This document shows positions 43,631 to 51,692 of a stretch of 64,000 nt of DNA, piece by piece. Source of the DNA: Alphaproteobacteria bacterium (GTDB taxonomy: Bacteria > Pseudomonadota > Alphaproteobacteria > Paracaedibacterales > CAITNM01); assembly GCA_021298215.1 (NCBI GenBank), contig JAJTEE010000007.1:1-64000 (forward strand), given 5' to 3'. Both the position numbers and the translations under genes were made by a program. The stretch's first letter is position 1. Each line of letters starts with the position of its first letter. Under the pieces are notes generated by a model. That model made no database searches. It had not been told where the DNA came from and saw only the letters and a program-made list of their open reading frames with translations.

Positions 43631-44593
43631 TTACGCAGTCTCAATAAAATTCACCATCACTTTAAAAAAGCGTTCAGCACCTTTTTCTAGGATGCCATAA
43701 TGCGTGGCGTTTTCGATATCGATGCGCCTTTTGGAGCATATTAATGTATTCATCAGTCCATCCACGTCAGCGCTTAGGCTCGCTGTATCGTTTTCACCAC
43801 GCAGCACAAGTGTGGGGCACTGTATTTTAGACGCGTCATAAATAGGGTTTTGATTATATGTTCGGAGCGCATCAGCCAACACGCCTGTAGGAATGCGTAT
43901 GTATCCCTTATTATTGGTGCGATTTGCCCACGCTATATCGGTATTTTCCATGTAATCAAGCAGCTGTTCTAAGGTTTGGGGATCGCGCCAATTAAAAGTA
44001 TCATGCATTTTTAATTCACGCTCCCAAAGACCGCACCAACGCTCTCGGGCTGCAAGACGATAACCCTTGATGCCGGGATTAAGTTTTGTTGGATTTTTTG
44101 GATCTGCGAGTTCTTGCCATTGCGGATTGGGATAACTGTAGACAGGACCTAGCAAAATCAATTTATTTACCCAATTGAAATGCGTAGTTATATAGCCACT
44201 GATGCTACTTCCCCAGGAAAATCCGCAGAGAATAATGGGGAGAGTTGGATGACGTTCTTTGATAAAGCTCATCACGTCTAAGACATCTTGCATCGCATCC
44301 TTATGGGTAATAAGGGGAGAACTTCCAGCTGAGGCATCCATTTCAAGCGGTTTTGAAGAATCTCCATACCCACGATAATCCAGCGAATACGTTGCATAAC
44401 CTTGCATTTTTAGGTAAGCCATCATCGATAGCTGCCCTTGCGCGCTTGGTAAATCAAAAATAATGCTCGGCAGCGTTGCTCCATGCAAAAGCAAAACAAC
44501 AGCTTTTGGTTGTGCAAGCGTATTCAGGCGAACTGCAATATTAAGAGAAGGAGCAGCAGTGCTTGGAAGATAGTAAGATTGCATACGAGTCAA
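43631..44593 (-). CDS. Alpha/beta hydrolase, second copy type
   Basis: A 320-residue alpha/beta hydrolase. Nucleophile Ser126 in GFSWGS, the DYRGYGDSS block, Asp in RGENDTASLS and His in NATHYGIL. It is only distantly similar to the hydrolase at 41.3 kb. No clear signal peptide. Substrate unknown. It lies 11 bases after the 44.6 kb gene on the same strand; a run of seven G (43606-43612) lies downstream. Confidence 0.82.
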   Translation of the reverse strand: MTRMQSYYLPSTAAPSLNIAVRLNTLAQPKAVVLLLHGATLPSIIFDLPSAQGQLSMMAYLKMQGYATYSLDYRGYGDSSKPLEMDASAGSSPLITHKDAMQDVLDVMSFIKERHPTLPIILCGFSWGSSISGYITTHFNWVNKLILLGPVYSYPNPQWQELADPKNPTKLNPGIKGYRLAARERWCGLWERELKMHDTFNWRDPQTLEQLLDYMENTDIAWANRTNNKGYIRIPTGVLADALRTYNQNPIYDASKIQCPTLVLRGENDTASLSADVDGLMNTLICSKRRIDIENATHYGILEKGAERFFKVMVNFIETA

Positions 44594-44604
44594 ATGTAAA
44601 GTGG

Positions 44605-45348
44605 TTAGTCAGCTAACATAAGCTTTGGATTTTCTATCAGCTTACTTAAATCCTCCTCTTCAGCCGGAGGTAAAATATATGCCTCATTTCTTTTAATTAA
44701 AAAGATGGAAAGCACACTGCCACCAAGTGTTTCTGCCAATTGAGTTTTTGCAAGAATATCTTCTTTCCTTTTTTCATTCTGGCACTCTTGTGTAAGCTTT
44801 TTGAAATCCAACCCTAGTGCTTTTATAGTTTTTTCCGAATTATTTTTAGCTCCTTCTAGAGGATCAAAAGTAAGAGCTAGCGAAAATGCTTTCTGCGGAT
44901 CTTGCGCTGCTGCTGCCGTAATACATATGCCTTGCTGCGTCGATTTCTCTCCAAAAATGGTTATAGGAATGATATATACAGAGCAAGATAGCTTGCTAAG
45001 CACTTTTTGAACATTTTTCAAATAAGTTAAGCTATTTATATCAGCCATATCGGCAAAAATAACGAGACTTTCGTCATTGCCTTTCTTAACACAAAAACCA
45101 GCTTGCAAGAGTTCTTTACGCCTTTCGAATGCATGGTCTTCAATATTTTTCTCTTCTACTTTCGCAAAAGTATTAGCTGATTTATTAAGAAGGGAGACAA
45201 GAAAATGCGGATTCTTTTCGGTAAGATCTTCCAATGCTTGTTCCAGCGACGCAAAAGAGTGATCTCCCTTCATAGCCAACCATAAAATAACGCTTATGAT
45301 TAACAAAAAGTTGACAATGGACAAAACTGAAACAAATTTAGAATTCAT
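44605..45348 (-). CDS. DsbA-like (Com1/ScsC-type) membrane-anchored protein lacking the CxxC
   Basis: A 247-residue protein with an N-terminal anchor (about 6-27). The layout resembles DsbA-family thiol oxidoreductases: an N-terminal helix with KNPHFLVSLL, then ESLVIFADMADINSLTYLKN where the active-site CxxC strand-helix would be, PITIFGEKSTQQGICITAAAA matching the RELPILGPDS-type block, and GLDFKKLTQE. The CxxC is replaced by DINS, so redox catalysis is unlikely; a chaperone-like or scaffold role is possible. Assignment by pattern only, moderate. Confidence 0.55.
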   Translation of the reverse strand: MNSKFVSVLSIVNFLLIISVILWLAMKGDHSFASLEQALEDLTEKNPHFLVSLLNKSANTFAKVEEKNIEDHAFERRKELLQAGFCVKKGNDESLVIFADMADINSLTYLKNVQKVLSKLSCSVYIIPITIFGEKSTQQGICITAAAAQDPQKAFSLALTFDPLEGAKNNSEKTIKALGLDFKKLTQECQNEKRKEDILAKTQLAETLGGSVLSIFLIKRNEAYILPPAEEEDLSKLIENPKLMLAD

Positions 45349-45409
45349 GATGACGTTTTGATGAAAGAATATGGGATATCTTAAGTTATTGCTTCTTTAA
45401 GAGCAATAA

Positions 45410-46171
45410 TCAATCTTCTGCTTCAATCGCCCTTATTTTCTTTTGCCTTAACCCAAGCGCTGTTATAACCTGATCGGCGCTGCAACCGCCTTTATCAAGA
45501 AGACTCAAATAGGTAACCCTCAAATCTTCTGTAATAGTATTAAGTGCATTGATCATGGTCATGATCTTAAAAGAAAATTGATGCCTAATACCTTCAAGAA
45601 TCACTCCATAGCCATCTACATTATCATGGGCAAACTTCAGGTAAGAAAGCAATTGAAGATTTTCTTGCATTTCTAGGGCGCTACGCTGGATTAAGTCGAT
45701 AGTGTGGATGAGATCAATGACATCTAGCTTAAGATCTTTGTTGAGCATTGCATGCAAAATGCTGATATAACCTAGAAAATGAACATCAAGATTTTCCAAA
45801 ATGTACAAGAAATTTTGCAAGCCTGTGTTTTGGTCTTTAAGCATTGCCACAAGAGTGTCTTTATCTTGTTCATTAAATTTACACGTGATATTTTCTTCGT
45901 TTAAAAGCTCGTCTATTTCTAAATTTTTCAATTGCTCGGCAAGTTTTTTACAATTTTTTGCAAAAGACTTGGAAACGAGTTTATACAATTCTTTGGTAAT
46001 TTTTCCGGCTTTTGTTAGGTCTTTAATGGCTTCCCGCACGTTTTCCTGCATGGTTTCAGGAACGCAGCGACTAATTTCTTCCATGCCCGGCGTTATTATT
46101 TCAGGTCCAGTCAGAGTGCTACTGAAACCTGAATGATGAATACCTATGATAAAAAGAAAAACAACCAGCAC
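45410..46171 (-). CDS. Exported helical hypothetical protein, start possibly interrupted
   Basis: A 253-residue frame from a GTG, beginning with a hydrophobic signal-like segment (LVVFLFIIGIHHSGFSS). The mature part is helical with scattered Cys (RCVPET, NCKKL, ITCKF, GGCSADQ). Directly upstream in frame is TAA, preceded by ATG CTA AGT AAT TTT ATC (46192-46175). Reading the TAA as a sense codon would give a normal signal peptide with a charged start, so a nonsense mutation at codon 7 is possible. No family recognised. Confidence 0.6.
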   Translation of the reverse strand: MLVVFLFIIGIHHSGFSSTLTGPEIITPGMEEISRCVPETMQENVREAIKDLTKAGKITKELYKLVSKSFAKNCKKLAEQLKNLEIDELLNEENITCKFNEQDKDTLVAMLKDQNTGLQNFLYILENLDVHFLGYISILHAMLNKDLKLDVIDLIHTIDLIQRSALEMQENLQLLSYLKFAHDNVDGYGVILEGIRHQFSFKIMTMINALNTITEDLRVTYLSLLDKGGCSADQVITALGLRQKKIRAIEAED

Positions 46172-46193
46172 TTAGATAAAATTACTTAGCATT

Positions 46194-46229
46194 CCTTTTT
46201 AAGGATGCTTTAATTTTCCTTAAAAAAGG
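46194..46229. terminator. Long AT-rich hairpin after the first paralog
   Basis: CCTTTTTAAGGA (46194-46205) and TCCTTAAAAAAGG (46217-46229) pair with a single bulge around an 11-base loop. It contains the stop codon of the 46.2 kb gene and may end transcription of the paralog array. Confidence 0.5.
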
Positions 46230-47357
46230 TTAATGTTGGTCTTCATTCTGGAAATATTTGATCGAGAAACACTTGGTAAGCATGCTTCTTCGTGCAATTT
46301 TTGGTCGGCTATCTCTTGCTGCTTTTCTTCTTCATATCCCTCATTATTTTTAGTGTTCTGATCAAGATTACCTAAAAAGCGAATACGGCGTTCTTTTTTA
46401 GCAGCTTTTCTTATTTGATTAGCTGGTTTTAAAATACCGGGCAACGTGACTATTTTGCTACGCGCTTTTATTCCTTCTGTTCTTGCTTCTGCTTCTAACT
46501 TTATTTTGAGATCTATCGCTTCCTGCTCTAACCTTATTCTTTCAAGTGCAGGGTTATCTTTTTCAGTTTCTACCCCCCAACAATAAACGCAATAAACTGG
46601 CATTGCTTTCTTTTCTGGCCAATTCATCCTTATTTCTTCTTGCACCGTGTAAGCAGGGTAGCGAGAAAAGAGAATATGAGCAGTTTCTATCAATCTACTC
46701 ATAAATTCATAAGGCGATTGCCAAAGATGCACATATAACGCTCTGCCCTTTAAATCATACAATTTAACGTCGACGTACTCCGCGCTTATTTTATACTCAT
46801 CTTGATCGCAAAAAATAATGCCCTTTGGGGTGTGCTCTATAGTGATCAATAACTTCACCCATTCCTATTACAGAATGGCTCATTTGCCATTTATAAGAAG
46901 ACTGATATGCGACTATTTCTTCTACTGTAGGTTTATAAAATTTAGAACGTATTGCTTCATTAATAAACTCAGCACGTATAAGCTCATTCACAAAGTCCTC
47001 ACGAGAAGAATGCCATTTAAGTCGTAGAGGATATCTAAAGCTTTTATCTTGCCACTTAGTTAAGTATATCTCATCACATGGCTGCTGGTATTGACTAATA
47101 TCTTCATCCAAAGAGTCTGTCAAATTCGATACAATGCGTATCCAATTTTTTCCGTGATATATAGTCGCACTTCCCCCATCAACATCAAAATTATCTTCCC
47201 AATCAGGCATTTTTTCCCAATTGTTTTTTGCTAATTCAAAGGCTGTGCTCCAATATTGTTCTGACTCTTTTGAGGAAGTTTCTGCCGGTAAAGCTTCAAC
47301 AACAATTGCTGAATACAATTGGAATAGACTTAAAAGAATAAAAATAGTTTTTTTCAT
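46220..47357 (-). pseudogene. Third paralog of the WHSS/YYEF secreted family, frameshifted
   Basis: The N-terminal frame (46797-47357) has a signal peptide (MKKTIFILLSLFQLYSAIVV) and repeat A (SATIYHGKNWIRIVSNL, then YPLRLKWHSSREDFVNELI). The C-terminal frame (to 46220) has repeat B (LYVHLWQSPYEFMSRLIETA) and a Lys/Glu-rich tail. Comparison with the paralogs upstream places a one-base insertion between 46797 and 46865, probably at the GG of 46864-46865; removal gives HSVIEWVKLLITIEH. Joined length about 378 residues. Function unknown. Confidence 0.8.
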
Positions 47358-47485
47358 AAAAATTTCTTATGTAAAAAGAGTATTACGCAAAATTAAAAGA
47401 CGATATCTAGCATAAAATACAATATTGAGCAATTAAACTAACAAATTACTAAGAAAAAAATAAGCATTTCTTTGTTCTTACCCAT

Positions 47486-48859
47486 TTAGCTCATTTTTCT
47501 ATCTTTTCTTCCTAATAATTTCGGTAGAGAAAACATTTTAGAAAATGTGCCACTTAGTGGAGATGAAGTTAATGAATCAGGCTCTATATTTCCACCTATT
47601 TCTACAGAAGAAGCTAATGAACCGGACGCCTCGATTTCCTTTATATCAGGTAAAATAAAGTGCACCTTCTTTTTGCCATCTTTCTCGTTTATTACTTTTG
47701 AGTTAGCAGAACCATTTTTATCATGCGGCTGTTCTTCTTCCTCTTGTCTTTTTTGCTCTATTGCAGCTAAACGTTGTTTTTCACGTGCTTCTCGCCTTAT
47801 TCTTTTTTGCTCTTGTTTTAACCTCAATTGTTCCTGCCTTAAAACTGATTGCTGTTTTCGTTTAAAGTTTGGATCGCTCTCTGATGTTAAAGGTCCATAA
47901 TAATAGCACTCGTAATAGCGCCTTTCTCTGCCCTGCCCATCAATTTGTGATCTTCCTTGTGTGGTATAAGCAGGATATTCCGCAAAAGAAATATGACCGG
48001 TTTCAGCTAATCTCATCACAAATTCATAATAGGACTGCTGGTAATGCAAACATAACATTGTGCCATCAGGACGGTATAATGGAACAACCTTATGGTGTGC
48101 TTTTAGTTCACCATTTTCTCTGTAGTACAATATATCATCATACTCGTTTCGTAATGTGATCCCTCTTTTCCCATGCTTTATTGTTCTGCATTCACCATAA
48201 AAATAGAGATTAACCACTGTATGCTCACCTTCGCATTCAGAGAAAATCTTACGTGTTTGTCTTATAGGCGGGTTATAAACTTTGGCAAAAATAAGCTCAG
48301 CAAGGAAATCATTACGTGAGGAATGAACTTTAAGACGTAATGGGTACTCCAGAGCCTTGCCTCGATATTGGCTTATATATATTTCATTGCTTGGATTTTT
48401 ATAGTGACTGAATTCATCTTCGCTTTGATTAAAAACAAAATTAGGCGCGATTCTTACACCATACTCATCATGGTGAACAATGTAGTGTCCTTCAAAAATG
48501 GGAAAATCATCTTCCCATTTTGGCATATCAGCCCACCATTCTTCCGCTTTTTTTCGCATCCCAGACCAAAATACTTTTTGTCTTTCATGATATTCATTTA
48601 ACTTCCCATTATATTCTTCTAATTTTTTTTCATATTCTGCTGCTACTGCTTGAGCTTTTGTTGTTTCTTCTGCTTCTTCTTGAGCTTTTGTTGTTTCTTC
48701 ATGGGGCATTCTCAGCCAGTATTCATTTCTTATTTTTGACCTTTCTAGAGTTGCAAAGGCTCTTTGAGGGTATCTAGGTTTTTCAGGTTCAATTAAAGCT
48801 TCAACAATCGCTGAGTAAATATGGAGAGCACTAAAAAGAACAAAAAGGATTTTTTTCAT
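47486..48859 (-). CDS. Second paralog of the WHSS/YYEF secreted family, intact
   Basis: A 457-residue protein with a signal peptide (MKKILFVLFSALHIYSAIVE). An Ala/Glu/Lys coiled region (about 50-110, with EETTKAQ twice) leads to repeat A (about 124-194, IVHHDEYGVRI to YPLRLKVHSSRNDFLAELI) and repeat B (about 224-290, IKHGKRGITL to LHYQQSYYEFVMRLAETGHI). After ECYYYGPL comes a Gln/Arg/Lys coiled coil (about 335-375) and a Ser-rich tail. The only member of the array intact as read. I recognise no known family; exported, function unknown. Confidence 0.75.
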   Translation of the reverse strand: MKKILFVLFSALHIYSAIVEALIEPEKPRYPQRAFATLERSKIRNEYWLRMPHEETTKAQEEAEETTKAQAVAAEYEKKLEEYNGKLNEYHERQKVFWSGMRKKAEEWWADMPKWEDDFPIFEGHYIVHHDEYGVRIAPNFVFNQSEDEFSHYKNPSNEIYISQYRGKALEYPLRLKVHSSRNDFLAELIFAKVYNPPIRQTRKIFSECEGEHTVVNLYFYGECRTIKHGKRGITLRNEYDDILYYRENGELKAHHKVVPLYRPDGTMLCLHYQQSYYEFVMRLAETGHISFAEYPAYTTQGRSQIDGQGRERRYYECYYYGPLTSESDPNFKRKQQSVLRQEQLRLKQEQKRIRREAREKQRLAAIEQKRQEEEEQPHDKNGSANSKVINEKDGKKKVHFILPDIKEIEASGSLASSVEIGGNIEPDSLTSSPLSGTFSKMFSLPKLLGRKDRKMS

Positions 48860-48981
48860 AGAATTTTCTTACGTTTAAATGATGATATAAAAAATTAAAG
48901 GATGACCTATAGCACAAAATGCGGCTCCGCACAATTAAACAAAATGAACTGCAATGAAAAGATGCTTTTCTTCTGTGTGCT

Positions 48982-50191
48982 TTAGCTAGCATCCCTCACT
49001 ATTTCCCTTTTAAATGAAAATATTTTGGAGAAATAGTGAGTCCTATTTTGTTGTTTTTCTGAAGGAGCTTCTAAATTTTCTTTACACTCTCCTTCAGCAT
49101 TTGTTTGACTATGATTACCAGAAATCTGTAAGCTAAGCTGTTGCATCCTTTCTTCTTGTTTCTTTTTCTCAAACTCTTCCACCAAACGACTTTGGCGATC
49201 TTCTCGTTTCATTTTTCTTTGTTCTTGCCGTGCTTTTGACAGCTGTTCCTTTATAAACAGAGGGCTTTCTTCTTCTCTAAGCGGTCCATAATAATAACAT
49301 TCATAATAACGTCGCACTTCCATGCCCTTGCTATCAATTTCTATCCTTGCTTGAATCGTATGAGCCGGATAGTTTGCAAAGCCAATGTGTCCCGTTTCAA
49401 TTAATCTCATCATAAATTCATAATAAGATAGTCGGTAATGCAAATATATTTTTTTTCCGTCAGGTCTAGTTAACCCAACTGAAGTAAGGGGTCGCATTAT
49501 TCGATCACTTAGATCATCTGATAAAACAATCCCTATTTTCTCTTCATGTTCTATGGATCTACATTCCACACATTTTTTTCCTGTTTTTTCTTCCACATCA
49601 AAAAAAAGATTACACACGGTATGGTGACCATGCCAATTGCCAGAGCTGTTATACATTTGCCTCTCTTCTTTGGTGCCCGTATAAAGCCCACTGCGTATAA
49701 GTTCGATAACAAAATCATCACGAGAAGAATGCCATTTAAGACGTAATGGATGCGTAAAAGGCTCTCCTCGCCAATGGGTTAAATATATTTCTTTGACCGG
49801 ATTCTGATACAGACTAATTTCGCCCTCAATATCATTTTGATCAAAAGCTTGCACCAGATTCGATATCATTCGTATACCATTTTTATCGTGATATATAGTT
49901 GCAGAGCCATTATCAATAGTAAAATCATCTTCCCAGACGGGCATGTCTTCCCACCATTTTTCAGCTGCTGTTTTTGTGGAATTCCAAAATTCTTCTACTT
50001 TTTCGTAATATTTTCTTGTTTTTTCAATGTGTTCTCTTTCTTCTTTCTCAAGAATTGCAGCCATTCCTGCCCTAAGCAGAGAGCGATTTACACCATAAAA
50101 ATTTTGCACAGGCCGTCTTATACTGAAAGCTTCAACAATTGCTGAATGAAGGTGCATCACACTAAAAAAAAATAAAAAAAATTGCTTTCAT
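48982..50191 (-). pseudogene. First paralog of the WHSS/YYEF secreted family, frameshift in the signal peptide
   Basis: An uninterrupted frame covers 48982-50160 (392 residues), but it lacks a signal peptide. From the ATG at 50191 the frame MKAIFFIFFLV stops after 11 codons. Deleting one T of the T9 run (A9 at 50164-50172 on the plus strand) gives MKAIFFIFFSVMHLHSAIVEAF, aligning with MKKILFVLFSALHIYSAIVEAL of the neighbour. The rest is normal: repeat A (SATIYHDKNGIRM to HPLRLKWHSSRDDFVIELI), repeat B (SIEHEEKIGIVL to LHYRLSYYEFMMRLIETGHI), YECYYYGPL and a basic coiled tail. Could be phase-variable rather than dead. Confidence 0.78.
50164..50181. repeat. Homopolymer tracts A9-T-A8 in a signal-peptide region
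   Basis: On the plus strand nine A (50164-50172), one T, then eight A (50174-50181); on the coding strand these are T8-A-T9 within the signal peptide of the first paralog. Such tracts slip in replication and can switch a reading frame. Confidence 0.9.
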
Positions 50192-50335
50192 AAAATTTTC
50201 TTACACTGAGAACATGATATAAAAAATTAAAGAACGATATATAACATACGCGCTTATTTCACGCAACGCATACACAATTTAAAATCTCGACAATCGCGAG
50301 GTAATATCCTAAAAAGAGAAGATTAGGAGAATTTT

Positions 50336-51619
50336 ATGCGTTTAACACAGTACTTCTTACCCACTTTGAAAGAGACCCCAGCGGAAGCTCAGATATCTTC
50401 GCATCGTTTAATGCTGCGTGCTGGCTTAATTAATCAGACTACCTCTGGGATTTATACGTGGTTACCCATGGGTGAGAAAATTCTTAAACGCCTCGATCAA
50501 ATTGTAGCTGAAGAACAAGATCGGATTGGGTGCCATCGCATTACGATGCCTACTATTCAGCCGGCACATTTATGGCAAGAAAGTGGTCGATACGAGGACT
50601 ACGGCAAAGAAATGCTGCGCATTAAGGATCGCCATGAGCGAGAGATGCTTTATGGGCCAACCCATGAAGAGGTTGTTACGGATTTAGTACGCCAATATGT
50701 GAATAGTTACCGCCAATTGCCGTTATGTTTATACCAAATCCATTGGAAGTTCCGTGATGAAATTCGCCCCCGTTTTGGTGTGATGCGCGGACGTGAATTT
50801 TACATGAAAGATGCGTATTCTTTTGATCTTGATATGGAAAGTGCGCGCCGTTCATATGAAAAAATGTACAACGCCTATTTAAAAACGTTTGCACGAATGG
50901 GGCTAAGGGCAATTCCAATGCGTGCTGATAGTGGTGCGATTGGCGGTGATTTAAGTCATGAATTCCATGTGGTGGCGGATACGGGCGAAAGCGCTATTTA
51001 CTATGATAAGGCTTTTGAAAATATTACCGAAGCTGATTATTCTATGGAGAAATTGGGTAAGCTGTATGCAGTGAGTGATGAAAAGCATGATCCAAAAAAT
51101 TGCCCAATTTTAGAAGAACAACTTGTTTCAAGACGTGGTATTGAAGTTGGACACATTTTTTACTTTGGAACAAAGTATTCAAAATCAATGAACTTGAAGG
51201 TTTCAGGCCAAGATGGTAAACCAGTTTACCCTGAAATGGGATCGTATGGCATTGGTGTTTCACGACTGGTGGCAGCCATTATTGAAGCAAATCATGATGA
51301 GCATGGCATCATTTGGCCTGAGCAAGTGGCGCCTTTCCGCATAGGGCTTATTGATGCGAAAAATGATGCGCAAACGCAGGCTATTAGCGAGCAGTTGCAT
51401 GAGCGTTTAATCAATGCTGGCGTTAGCGTTTTGTATGATGACCGTAGTGAGCGCGCTGGTGTTAAATTTTCTGACATGGATTTAATTGGATTACCCTGGC
51501 ATGTGATTGTTGGTGGAAAAACCCTGACGAACGGGACGGTGGAAATTAAAAATCGCCGCACTGGTGAGCGAGAAGATTTGAGCTTAGATGCAGTTGTTAA
51601 TAGATTTGCCAAACAATAA
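50336..51619 (+). CDS. proS: Prolyl-tRNA synthetase (short alphaproteobacterial form)
   Basis: A 427-residue class II synthetase charging tRNA-Pro. Motifs include [34 protein letters not shown], the motif 2 block [26 protein letters not shown], and the C-terminal anticodon domain (about 330-427, [12 protein letters not shown]). It lacks the roughly 180-residue YbaK-like editing insertion found in E. coli ProRS, as in other alphaproteobacteria and mitochondria. AGGAG lies shortly before the ATG. Divergent from the paralog array. Confidence 0.97.
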   Translation: MRLTQYFLPTLKETPAEAQISSHRLMLRAGLINQTTSGIYTWLPMGEKILKRLDQIVAEEQDRIGCHRITMPTIQPAHLWQESGRYEDYGKEMLRIKDRHEREMLYGPTHEEVVTDLVRQYVNSYRQLPLCLYQIHWKFRDEIRPRFGVMRGREFYMKDAYSFDLDMESARRSYEKMYNAYLKTFARMGLRAIPMRADSGAIGGDLSHEFHVVADTGESAIYYDKAFENITEADYSMEKLGKLYAVSDEKHDPKNCPILEEQLVSRRGIEVGHIFYFGTKYSKSMNLKVSGQDGKPVYPEMGSYGIGVSRLVAAIIEANHDEHGIIWPEQVAPFRIGLIDAKNDAQTQAISEQLHERLINAGVSVLYDDRSERAGVKFSDMDLIGLPWHVIVGGKTLTNGTVEIKNRRTGEREDLSLDAVVNRFAKQ

Positions 51620-51692
51620 AATTTTAGATAAAAGCAATAAATAGTTAACCATAAGTTCATTTTTTTATTGTATATTCAGGGCATATATCCAT

